Both the position numbers and the translations under genes were made by a program. This document shows, in pieces, positions 34,882 to 43,019 of a DNA stretch of 43,019 nt. The notes under the pieces are model-generated. The model saw only the letters and a program-made list of their open reading frames with translations. It was not told the origin of the DNA and did not search any database. Source of the DNA: Akkermansia muciniphila (GTDB lineage: Bacteria; Verrucomicrobiota; Verrucomicrobiia; Limisphaerales; UBA9464); contig CAMDGV010000037.1 in the NCBI GenBank assembly GCA_945898055.1, positions 1 to 43,019 of the forward strand, given 5' to 3'. The first letter of the stretch is position 1. Every line of letters begins with the position of its first letter.

Positions 34882-36498
34882 TCAGATGATATCGGGTTCC
34901 CCAGTGACGTGGACTCCATCGGCGGCTTGTTGACCGCCAGAGAATAGATGTTCTTTGGAGTCTGAATAACCAGGAATAATCCGCTTGAGTTGTTCTGGAG
35001 TGGCTCCGAGATGGTCACGGATGAGTTTGCCCATAACCGAACGGAAGTCGGTGGCTCTTTGCAGGTAACGTCCGGAGCTTTGAAATAAAGTGCCCTTCAT
35101 TCCTGTTTGCCAAGGGACCGGATCAGTCGGGCCGCAATTGAAAACACCACTGCGAGAGACAGTCCCGAGGACATCGGCGCGGAACCCTTTAATAGCTCCA
35201 CCGGCGGCATACATAACACTGGCTTCGGCATGGTCAGTGCCATTGTCTGCATTCTCGAGCGTGGTCCGGCCAAACTCAGAGAGAGTAACCACGACCAGAT
35301 CGTCCCAACGGCATTTATCGGCGTAGGCCTTAAAATATTTACGCAAGGCATAGACTGACCATCCGACCCGACGCAAAAGATTGGCGTGTTGTCCGAAGAC
35401 ACCGCCCTGTTCGCTGTGCGTGTCCCAGCCGTCGATTTGTGTTCCGGCGACGATGGCATCGGTTTTATTTAGAACCAGAGCGGCTGACTTGAGTTGGTTA
35501 AAGAATCCGTAAGCGGATGAAGGGACGACGTAGCCTGGATTGCCAGTGCCACCCAATCCAGCACCGTTTTTCTCGTTGGTTGTGGGGAAGAGAAAGTACG
35601 GTTTTTTTCCGTCCGTTTTTTCATCATCGACAAAAGTATTGCCAGCTTCGCTGAAATCGAGCGACGCGAAGATGTCAAGCGTTCGGGCCATATTGGAGTA
35701 CTGTTGCTGAAGCATCTCGCGGTTCGCTTTGGAAGCAAAAGGCGCCGCATTAGCCGCACCGAGCGCCCGAGCCATTTTTAGATTTCCTTCGACATTATTA
35801 GGAACGCCGAGGAGATCGTAGCGGGTGGGGTCGGAGATATTGGTCATGGCAGCCCGAGAGCCACGGAGCGAAAGGGGTAAGGAGCTTTGGAAGGAAACGC
35901 CAGTGAGAGAATTAGAGGAAGAAAGACCCGACTCGTGCATAGCTCTATAAAGGAGCCCATCGCGGATATCGGAATTACGTGGAGCACCAGTTTCCCAATA
36001 GCTCTGAGAATCGAAATGAGAACGAGATTGTCGAGGATAACCGACCCGATGAATGAGGGCGACTTCCCCTGCATTGTAGGCTGGAACAAGGTATTTGAGA
36101 GAGGGATGAATGCCGGCGAAGCCATTGCCGAGTGGGATCGAGTAAGGGTAATCGAAGGAACCTCCATTGGCTCCGGCTTGAGGGAAAAGAGCTGGTCCCC
36201 GGCGGTTCCACGTTTCTGCGGGATCGACCGGGATGGCCAGACTATCGCGGATGCCGGGTCCGTAGGCTGAATCTCCGTGGGGAATGATATTATTCAGACC
36301 GTCATTGGCACCGCGCAGAAAGATAAAGAGGAGTTTTTTGACCCGACCGTTGGCATTGGGACGTCCGATGGTGCCTTCAGCGAGAGCTTTTTGCACAAAG
36401 ATAGGGACTGAACTGAGGCAACCCATGGCTGCTGTGGCGGCCATACCGGCGGAGGTTCCGAGGAAAGAACGGCGGGTCAGAATGTTGGGCGTATTCAT
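34882..36498 (-). CDS. DUF1501 family exported protein
   Basis: The product has 538 residues. A Tat signal is visible (LTRRSFLGTSAGMAATAAMG), consistent with folding before export. DUF1501 landmarks include KKLLFIFLRGANDGLNNIIP, SRSHFDSQSYWETG, GWDTHSEQGG and VVVTLSEFGRTTLENADNGT followed by DHAEASVMYAAGGAIKG. The fold is related to alkaline phosphatase/sulfatase-like enzymes with conserved Asp and His residues, but the reaction is not known. It follows the DUF1800 gene after 34 bases, the normal pairing in Verrucomicrobiota, Planctomycetota and many proteobacteria, and is the last gene of the three-gene cluster. It is probably co-transcribed with it. Confidence 0.92.
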   Translation of the reverse strand: MNTPNILTRRSFLGTSAGMAATAAMGCLSSVPIFVQKALAEGTIGRPNANGRVKKLLFIFLRGANDGLNNIIPHGDSAYGPGIRDSLAIPVDPAETWNRRGPALFPQAGANGGSFDYPYSIPLGNGFAGIHPSLKYLVPAYNAGEVALIHRVGYPRQSRSHFDSQSYWETGAPRNSDIRDGLLYRAMHESGLSSSNSLTGVSFQSSLPLSLRGSRAAMTNISDPTRYDLLGVPNNVEGNLKMARALGAANAAPFASKANREMLQQQYSNMARTLDIFASLDFSEAGNTFVDDEKTDGKKPYFLFPTTNEKNGAGLGGTGNPGYVVPSSAYGFFNQLKSAALVLNKTDAIVAGTQIDGWDTHSEQGGVFGQHANLLRRVGWSVYALRKYFKAYADKCRWDDLVVVTLSEFGRTTLENADNGTDHAEASVMYAAGGAIKGFRADVLGTVSRSGVFNCGPTDPVPWQTGMKGTLFQSSGRYLQRATDFRSVMGKLIRDHLGATPEQLKRIIPGYSDSKEHLFSGGQQAADGVHVTGEPDII

Positions 36499-36532
36499 AA
36501 GACAAGAAAGAGACGTCGGTAAGGGCTAAGGA

Positions 36533-39103
36533 TCACTGTTCTTGGAATCTGGGAAGGGACAAGAGAAGAGCTACAAGACCGCGGACACGACCGTCGTAGG
36601 TACGAGAGCCACTGGCTAATTTAGAAAAAGGAGACGGAGTTGTACCGTCATCGGCGGTGTTTAGAAATTGGAGAGCCACCTGACGAACCGCTTCGAGGTT
36701 TGCTTGGCCTTCCGTGTGAAAAAGGAGATCGAGAAGATAATCCGTTACTGCCTCAGGGGAGGCGGCATCAAGACCGAGTTTCAGAGAGAGAAGGCCTGAG
36801 GGATTGATGCGCCCTGAACCGACTGAATCAGCGGTGCCACGTACGGCAGGAGTGGTGCTTAGATTTGCGCCAGCTAAGGCGAGAGATTGAACGAAACGGA
36901 GTCGCTCTGCGAGCGTGCCGGCACTGATCCATCCGGCACCCTCCTCAGGATAGCCATCGGGTTCCGCTCGATCAAAAAGGCGCATCCGACCGGCTTTATT
37001 AAGAATTCCATCGGCTAAATTTGGTGCGTCGGTGATTGATGTATAGGTGCCATCCTCGAGGCGGGCGCGAAAGGCTCGAAGAGTTGAGGCAGCGAACTCG
37101 AGAGGGGTGCGGACCTTGGCGGCGGCGGCCAGATGCGAGCGAAACAGTTTGGAGTGCAGGATGACCCGAAGGACCTTATTTATCTGACCCTTTGGCGAGT
37201 TAGCACTGGGGATTTCCCAAGCCAACATACAGGCCTTGATCAAATCTTCCTCCGGAGAGAAGATATCATCGGTAAAGTCGTAACCGTGATGAAAATCTTC
37301 ATGGACAAGTAGGCGACAAAGTTTAACCGAGATATATTCCTGGGTGAACGGTTGATTGGCCATATGACTTAGGAGCCGGTAGCCATCCTGAATTCCATTG
37401 GTTGTGGAGCCATTGGTGAGTTGCAGGCCATAAGGAAGGCCGGCCCAAGGGGGGCCAAAACGATCTGGAACCCGTTTGGGTGAATCGGTGAGAATCGATC
37501 CGTCGGCTGCTTTGTTGTAGAAGATCCATTTGGTGCGTGGATCGTGACGCTCAGTGCGGTAGCGGAAGGACCAAGCGCCGACCAGATTAGTTGCGCGGTT
37601 ACGTTCCGTGAGATTGGTGACACCGGGGTTAATGTACTGGACTGAGCGAGAGGCAAAGGGATTGTTGACTTGGTTGGTATTGAGTAGTTCAACAGTCCAA
37701 CCGGTCCAGGCCCGAGAAATTTGGACAATATCTTCCTGATCATAGCCATTATCGACCCCAAAGGTGAAGAGTTCACAAAGTTCGCGTCCATAGTTTTCAT
37801 TAGCGATACGATTTGTCCGAGTGGTCGAATTGACATCGCCTCGGGAGTTGACCGTATCTAGGTAGATAATCATGGCTGGGCTTTCGGCGCTGACTTTTAG
37901 GAGGTCGAAAAAGGTGCAATTGGGATTGAGTAAGGCATCTCGCCAGCGGATATTTTCTTTGAATTCCAGTCGAGTAGCTTCTGAAGCGGCGATTTCCGAA
38001 GGTAACCCCCCAGAAGAATCAAGGTATTCATAACTTTTTGTGTATTGAGTAACGAAGTGGTTCTCTAAGAATTGGCGGATGATTTCCGACAACTGACGGC
38101 GTGATTGGACCGCATGAAGCAGGTGCCAAGCGCGGAGAGTGGTGAGAGTACTTCCAGCGATAGGGCCGGAGTCTAAGGCCGCGTAATAGGGGGCGGGGGA
38201 TTCGGTGTTCCCATTTATTCGGGTCGTAGCCGCGACCCCGCTGCCAGAAAGTCGAATAGTGAGGGTGCTTTTGACAGGCTGCGTAAGATACCAAAAACTT
38301 AAGGTGTAAGTTTGGCTTGTGCTCAGGGCGGGGCGGATATCTTGCACGACGGAATCACCAGCAGAAGAACCGGCGGCGGTTGAGGCTAGATGGAAGGCGA
38401 TTCCTCCAGAGTGAACGAAGTCAGTCGTTCGCGCCGACTGACTGACATTGGGAGTTAGTTGCCAATTGTTGGTGGAGAGAGATTGTTCGAAATCCCCGTT
38501 GGCAATAAGATTAGGTCCAGTGCCCGGATCTGAATTGCCGGTCACCAAGCGAAGATCGTCAAGGTACGCATCGCCGGGTCCATCAAGGTAGATGTAAAGA
38601 CGCGAGGCACTGCCATTGCCGCTGACCGTAACCTTGCGCCAAACTGGGCCGGTTATTTGGGGTAGGTCGAGAGACTCCTCAATTTTTTCAGGGGCGAGTT
38701 GTTCCTCGATATAGGCATCGATACCCATTTGCCGGACTCGAGGTAATTCATCAGGTGTTGGGCCATAAGCGATGCGATTGAGAAGGGTTCCGGCGGTAAC
38801 TTCAGCTTCAGTCAATTGAGTTGCAGCGACCTGATAAAAGGCGGTGTTGATGAAAGCGGGCAGGGAACTCATCCAGATGGATCCTGCGAGGGTACCACTC
38901 GCTTCGGTGGAGGCGCCGCCGGGGGGTAAGGGGAGGATCGGAGAGAGAAGGACTCGGTATTTTTGAGCTGACGGAGTCAAGCTGAAGCGGATTTCAGGGT
39001 GGCCATCCACAAGGCGGAAGCTCTGAATGATGGGAGCGGTGTCTTGGGCCGTGCTCAGCAGGGGGGCACCCAAGGCGGCGAGAAGAAAGAAGATTAGATT
39101 CAT
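36533..39103 (-). CDS. DUF1800 family protein with an inserted carbohydrate-binding-like domain
   Basis: The product has 856 residues with a signal peptide (NLIFFLLAALGAPLLSTAQ). The DUF1800 fold starts at about residue 107 (LLNRIAYGPTPDELPRVRQM) and breaks off near 148. Residues about 150-320 are a beta-rich jelly-roll-like insert: RLYIYLDGPGDAYLDDLRLV, LIANGDFEQSLSTNNWQLTP, YTLSFWYLTQPVKSTLTIRL. DUF1800 resumes at 322 (RAWHLLHAVQSRRQLSEIIR) and runs on through NENYGRELCELFTFGVDNGY. Standard DUF1800 proteins are about 500-600 residues, so the insert explains the extra length. Function is unknown; the pairing with DUF1501 is conserved. The gene lies 106 bases behind the gingipain-like gene. 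Confidence 0.88.
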   Translation of the reverse strand: MNLIFFLLAALGAPLLSTAQDTAPIIQSFRLVDGHPEIRFSLTPSAQKYRVLLSPILPLPPGGASTEASGTLAGSIWMSSLPAFINTAFYQVAATQLTEAEVTAGTLLNRIAYGPTPDELPRVRQMGIDAYIEEQLAPEKIEESLDLPQITGPVWRKVTVSGNGSASRLYIYLDGPGDAYLDDLRLVTGNSDPGTGPNLIANGDFEQSLSTNNWQLTPNVSQSARTTDFVHSGGIAFHLASTAAGSSAGDSVVQDIRPALSTSQTYTLSFWYLTQPVKSTLTIRLSGSGVAATTRINGNTESPAPYYAALDSGPIAGSTLTTLRAWHLLHAVQSRRQLSEIIRQFLENHFVTQYTKSYEYLDSSGGLPSEIAASEATRLEFKENIRWRDALLNPNCTFFDLLKVSAESPAMIIYLDTVNSRGDVNSTTRTNRIANENYGRELCELFTFGVDNGYDQEDIVQISRAWTGWTVELLNTNQVNNPFASRSVQYINPGVTNLTERNRATNLVGAWSFRYRTERHDPRTKWIFYNKAADGSILTDSPKRVPDRFGPPWAGLPYGLQLTNGSTTNGIQDGYRLLSHMANQPFTQEYISVKLCRLLVHEDFHHGYDFTDDIFSPEEDLIKACMLAWEIPSANSPKGQINKVLRVILHSKLFRSHLAAAAKVRTPLEFAASTLRAFRARLEDGTYTSITDAPNLADGILNKAGRMRLFDRAEPDGYPEEGAGWISAGTLAERLRFVQSLALAGANLSTTPAVRGTADSVGSGRINPSGLLSLKLGLDAASPEAVTDYLLDLLFHTEGQANLEAVRQVALQFLNTADDGTTPSPFSKLASGSRTYDGRVRGLVALLLSLPRFQEQ

Positions 39104-39209
39104 TGGGAAGGCGATGTTCTACTTAAAAGCGGCCAAGGAGCGAATAGAAGCAAGTTCAGGGCCGATCGAGAGGCTTTGTTTACTTTTAGAATTTCGTGCC
39201 GAAAAAGAT

Positions 39210-42200
39210 TTACTTGAGAGTGACGAAGACAGGAGCGGACCATTGTCGGTATCGGCCGGAGAGGTTGGTCCGAGTGCCTTCGGCTTGAATGCGGAAGACA
39301 GTTCCTTTGGGCCGATTTTCGCTGAGTCGCCAGAGTGAGGATCCTCGAGGTGGCGTCGCGATCGGACTCCAGAGGGCGGCGTCTAGTGAGTCTGCGGCGG
39401 TGATTCTATATCCGATGTCTGCATCGGGAGAGAGAGTCCAGCTGAGTTGGGTCCCCGTGACGGAGGTTTGGACCGAGAGCGAGCCGGTTGGGTGAATGGG
39501 ATCTTCGCGGAGGCAAAGATCACCGAGCAAAAAGACGAGGCGCGCGTTGACCTCACCGTGACGTTCGGCTGAATCGGTGAGGAGAGTGTGGAGTGGAGCC
39601 CCTGCGTGGACACGATCGGTGATCCATGGACGGAATCCGATGGCGCAACCGACGATCAGGGTGGAGTCAGGGGCGGCGAGGCAGGTGCGCAAGACGTCTT
39701 CGCCGTAATTACTAAACCATTGGGCTTGAAAAGAACCAAAAGAGAAAAGGAAAGCAGCCCTTGGCATATCGCCAGAGCGTTGCCAAGCGATATTGCGCGA
39801 AAAGTGACTATGGCCTGATTTGGCGGCGCCGGGTTGACCAATAACCCCAAAGTGGGAGTAATCGGTATGGAAGCCCCAGCGGACCGGTTCGCCTGCATGA
39901 AAAAGATCGGTTTGAAACTGGCTTGCTGGAAGAGGAGCAACGGACCAAAGCCGAGGGGCGATATGTCGAAGGTTGTCTTCGACGTGAGAAGTGAAGACCC
40001 CAGCATATCCCTCCGCTTGATTACGGAAAGGAAGTTGACCTCGTCGATAACGGTGAAGTTTGTCGAAATAACGTTCGAGTAAGGCGATTTCAATGCCGAC
40101 AGAATCCCGAGGTTTACTCTGTAAAGCAGCTAATTCGGAGTCGAAATTATTAAGACGAGCAAAGTCGATGCGGGAGATGGGAACTTCGATAACAGCACCT
40201 TGCCGAGGGCCTTCACGTGGAAGAAAATTCTGATCCCAACGCCCGTCGCCTGCGGTGTTGCTAAGGACGCAAAAAGCGCACTGACTTCGTTCGCAATCGG
40301 GGCAACCGGTGGTGTGATTGGTGGAATCGGTCCAACCCGGAGTTAGGTCCCCGTAAAAAAGGTCAGCAGTCCAAGCACCCAGATGGATTCCGGCCGGATC
40401 TTTGCAGTCGAGATGGCCATCTTCGGCAGCCCAACCGCTGAAAGGAATAGTCACATGCCCGATCAGTACAACGACATTGGTTCGGTCACGGTGCCCCTCG
40501 GTGTTGCGTCGGATGATATCCTTGGTTTTTAGCAAGCGTCGGTGATTTTCTGGGACTGCTAGAGCATCGTATTTTTGGCACTTCCAATCGCCATTTTCCC
40601 AGTCGATATGACGGTCTACTTCCGTTTGGAGCACTTCCCAGCCATCGGCGATGAGATCCCGTCGGTAACCGGCAAGAGCTTCAGTTATTCGAGGCGCTAT
40701 TTCGCGATCCACTAGTAGAAGGGCTCGACCTCGATCGATGGGGGGGGAGGAGTCATGAGCCACTGCAATTTCCAATGCCTGTCCTACGGAGAGAGGAACC
40801 CGGTAACGATAGGTCCGACCGAGGACCGCGCTAGTATCGAGGAAGGATCCGGAGCGTCCGTCGATGGGAAGTTTCTGCCAACGCGCTTCCGGTAAATCTA
40901 GATCGAGCCGCTCGATAGCGTAGAGGTCTTTTTGGGTGATATCTCCTTCCCATCGACGTTCGAAGAGAAGGCGGATCCCAGCCGTTTCTGAGACAGCCGA
41001 AAGAGTGTCGAAGCCACCTTCGTCGCGGGGGGATTCAGCAGCCGAAATATAATTTCGAAGAAATAAACGATCGATGCGGCCGAGGGCTGGATTACCGCCG
41101 TCAAGACGATTGCCCACTGCAAAAGCCCGTGATTGCCAAGTTGAAAGCGGGTAGTTCGGGGTGGATTTGGGCTGGAAAACGAATTCGGAGGCTTGAAAGG
41201 AGACTTGAAGTGTCCAGTTGGTGCGACCGGTGAAAGGGCGATCGCTAATCGAGGATCGAGGCAGGGGGCGTCGAATAATTTGATCGGTGTCCTCTCCGGT
41301 TCGAGTGAGGAGGAGTTGGCGACCGGTTGGATCGATAGAAATCCGTAGAGATCCGAAATCAAGGAGCACGCACTCGTGGTCTGGTGCATCATTAGTTAGG
41401 CCGTGAAACCAGTCAGGAGCATAATCTAAACGAAGAGATCCGTGATCGGGTAGGATTAAAGGGGCCACAACACCTTGATTGGTCCAGACCAGAGGATAGC
41501 GGAGAAGATGGTCGGATTGAGTAAAGGCAATTGCAGTTCGATCAAAAGAGTCGACGCGGAGAGCCGTTCCTCCAAGGAGAGGGAGGCATCCAGCTTCTGT
41601 GGCAAAGTCTGGAGAATCGAAGCCGAGCAGAGTCAAGGTTTCTGGAGTACGGGAGGCAGGGCTATTGGGATCGGTTCCGACGGTCATTTCGCGAAAATCA
41701 GAGATGCCATCTCCATCAGAATCGCCGGGTCCATCCAAGCGAGGGGGGCGTGACTTGGGTGGAACATCGAGTTTCAGTTGAGCTCGTCCCAGCAAGCGGA
41801 GGTGATTGGAAAGGCCTTCGATGACGACGTCTGGGGCCAGAGTAAGGACAGCGTTAGAAAGAGTTGTGCCTCGAGTGGTGTAATCTTTGGGCCAGTGATG
41901 GAAGCCCAAGCGGACTCGGGTGCCGAACATCAAATCGGGCATTTCGAGATCACGGATCGGGCGGCGAGCGAGGTAGAGGCTTTTGGCGAGCAGGGCGGGT
42001 AACGGTTCCGGAGCGAGTAAAGTCATTGTGCCAAGAACCGTGAGGAGTTCTGGATCAACAAGTTCATGGCAATAACCGCCCCGCAGACGGCGAGAATTAG
42101 GCGGCAGGTAGGCCGTTTCATTTGCCAATTGGAAAGTGTTAGTTAGAGCACCCGGGAGGGGTAAGTTAGAGGGGCTCTCACAGTTAATAGACCGGAATCC

Positions 42201-42914
42201 TGTGCGGTCGCCTAGGTCGATAAAGAGCGATCTAAGAATGGAGAGATCGGATTCAACAGGCCGTTGATTGAGAGTGCGGCCTCCAGCGAACGTGGCCTGC
42301 TGGACATCGACTTTGGACCTGTTTAGATCGGAGAAATGAGCCCCTGTTTGAAGGATAAGAGTATTTCTAAGGTGCACGCTACTTTGAGAGGATCGAATTC
42401 CGACCGCGCAGTGGGCGATTTGCAGATGCCACAAGGAAATTCCAGCGGAAGCATTATTTAAAGCGAGGGCGCAGCCGAGGTAGCGGATTTGTAGGTTCTC
42501 AAAACGGAGAGGGGTTATTCGATTGCTGAGGTTTACTTCCAGGGCCGTTTCGGTTTCCGGCCTCTCTGCGGGCCTTCCAGTGCTCCCCGGAATAGGATCG
42601 CCAGCCGAGTCGTCGTCGTCGGCAGTGAAAATAATCGGAGCTGTCGGGCGCGCTTCCCAATCGATTCGAGTGGAAGGGCTGATTTTGAGGCCGGCACCGG
42701 GTCGAAACTTAATGACTGTCCCCGGTTCGAAGCGGACCGAGTCGATTAGTTCGAGTTTTTTCTCCACGAGATAAGTGCGACCGGAGGAAAAAACCACATT
42801 CGTCGGGGATTGGATGGAATTAATTTGAGCGACCAGAGAGAAACCGAAGCTCAGCCAAGGCAGCACGAGTCGGAGGAAGAATTGGGAGCGAAGCGAATGC
42901 GAGAAAGGAATCAT
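39210..42914 (-). CDS. Large exported beta-helix / TSP3 / gingipain-like (C25-type) protein
   Basis: The product has 1234 residues with a signal peptide (FFLRLVLPWLSFGFSLVAQ). Residues about 35-330 look like a right-handed beta-helix (VIKFRPGAGLKISPSTRIDW). A thrombospondin type 3 calcium motif lies near 393-415 (SDGDGISDFREMTVGTDP), and a LamG-like section spans about 430-640. From about 760 to 1160 the chain resembles gingipain-like C25 peptidases found in this phylum: ALLLVDREIAP, NVVVLIGHVTIPFSGW (H820), DGHLDC, HLGAWTADLFYGDL, VPISRIDFARLNNFDSE, ending VFLLGDLCLREDP. An FN3-like tail follows. Unusually, CPDCERSQCAFC (C871, C874, C879, C882) is inserted in the catalytic-like domain. Activity is not proven. 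It is first in the cluster with DUF1800 and DUF1501. Confidence 0.75.
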   Translation of the reverse strand: MIPFSHSLRSQFFLRLVLPWLSFGFSLVAQINSIQSPTNVVFSSGRTYLVEKKLELIDSVRFEPGTVIKFRPGAGLKISPSTRIDWEARPTAPIIFTADDDDSAGDPIPGSTGRPAERPETETALEVNLSNRITPLRFENLQIRYLGCALALNNASAGISLWHLQIAHCAVGIRSSQSSVHLRNTLILQTGAHFSDLNRSKVDVQQATFAGGRTLNQRPVESDLSILRSLFIDLGDRTGFRSINCESPSNLPLPGALTNTFQLANETAYLPPNSRRLRGGYCHELVDPELLTVLGTMTLLAPEPLPALLAKSLYLARRPIRDLEMPDLMFGTRVRLGFHHWPKDYTTRGTTLSNAVLTLAPDVVIEGLSNHLRLLGRAQLKLDVPPKSRPPRLDGPGDSDGDGISDFREMTVGTDPNSPASRTPETLTLLGFDSPDFATEAGCLPLLGGTALRVDSFDRTAIAFTQSDHLLRYPLVWTNQGVVAPLILPDHGSLRLDYAPDWFHGLTNDAPDHECVLLDFGSLRISIDPTGRQLLLTRTGEDTDQIIRRPLPRSSISDRPFTGRTNWTLQVSFQASEFVFQPKSTPNYPLSTWQSRAFAVGNRLDGGNPALGRIDRLFLRNYISAAESPRDEGGFDTLSAVSETAGIRLLFERRWEGDITQKDLYAIERLDLDLPEARWQKLPIDGRSGSFLDTSAVLGRTYRYRVPLSVGQALEIAVAHDSSPPIDRGRALLLVDREIAPRITEALAGYRRDLIADGWEVLQTEVDRHIDWENGDWKCQKYDALAVPENHRRLLKTKDIIRRNTEGHRDRTNVVVLIGHVTIPFSGWAAEDGHLDCKDPAGIHLGAWTADLFYGDLTPGWTDSTNHTTGCPDCERSQCAFCVLSNTAGDGRWDQNFLPREGPRQGAVIEVPISRIDFARLNNFDSELAALQSKPRDSVGIEIALLERYFDKLHRYRRGQLPFRNQAEGYAGVFTSHVEDNLRHIAPRLWSVAPLPASQFQTDLFHAGEPVRWGFHTDYSHFGVIGQPGAAKSGHSHFSRNIAWQRSGDMPRAAFLFSFGSFQAQWFSNYGEDVLRTCLAAPDSTLIVGCAIGFRPWITDRVHAGAPLHTLLTDSAERHGEVNARLVFLLGDLCLREDPIHPTGSLSVQTSVTGTQLSWTLSPDADIGYRITAADSLDAALWSPIATPPRGSSLWRLSENRPKGTVFRIQAEGTRTNLSGRYRQWSAPVFVTLK

Positions 42915-43019
42915 TGATCTCAGTTCAACCCTCTACTTTTCGACGAACTTGGCAAGAACTAGCAGGGTTGAATAGGACGATTAACTGCTTAAAAAGAGGG
43001 AGCGGTAAGGAAGCCTTCA

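Overview
The window looks like chromosomal DNA of a member of the Verrucomicrobiota, most likely of the Pedosphaera/Limisphaera type. This is inferred from gene content: several type II pseudopilins with the H-X9-DG ending, a DUF1501/DUF1800 pair, a giant FG-GAP/ASPIC-UnbV protein, a LamG-bearing histidine kinase, a decayed LVIVD-repeat protein, a gingipain-like secreted protein and an arylsulfatase. No rRNA, tRNA or CRISPR array was seen. Many gene products are exported or envelope proteins, and the window carries an unusually large number of decayed genes.

Layout. 1-2711 (minus): a single-domain response regulator followed by a LamG / multi-TM histidine kinase that runs off the left edge. 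2712-3968: non-coding, with a transposase scrap. 3969-6455 (plus): secreted PA14-like/CHRD protein with a clear terminator. 6761-8232: a GreA/GreB-like factor divergent from a NYN-LOTUS (LabA-like) RNA-binding protein. 8416-12124 (minus): a tight three-gene operon (cupredoxin-like protein, HAMP-adenylate cyclase, outer-membrane barrel) joined by ATGA overlaps. 12384-16157 (plus): a 1257-residue double FG-GAP/UnbV protein. 16458-19174: an MFS acid-sugar-type transporter divergent from a mandelate-racemase-like enolase-superfamily enzyme, probably one sugar-acid pathway.

19303-30489 is accessory DNA: four pseudopilin loci (two intact, one stopped by a nonsense codon, one N-terminally deleted), an SGNH hydrolase, a GNAT acetyltransferase, a sulfatase, a dienelactone hydrolase, a hydroxyisobutyrate-dehydrogenase/MFS deletion scar, a full IS630 element, and a frameshifted helical-protein pseudogene beside that IS. 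A 22-base motif occurs three times in this stretch.

31429-34324: LVIVD pseudogene with a strong terminator, then (minus) a Sua5/TsaC tRNA-modification enzyme translationally coupled to a glycosyltransferase that appears to start at CTG. 34401-34871: three copies of a 25-31 base repeat around an IS630-type relic. 34882-42914 (minus): DUF1501, DUF1800 and a 1234-residue beta-helix/TSP3/gingipain-like protein, all exported, probably one secretion-linked cluster.

Coordinates were read by eye. Start codons were moved from the longest frame where domain limits, signal peptides or coupling argued for it. Family assignments rest on motif recognition, not on database searches.
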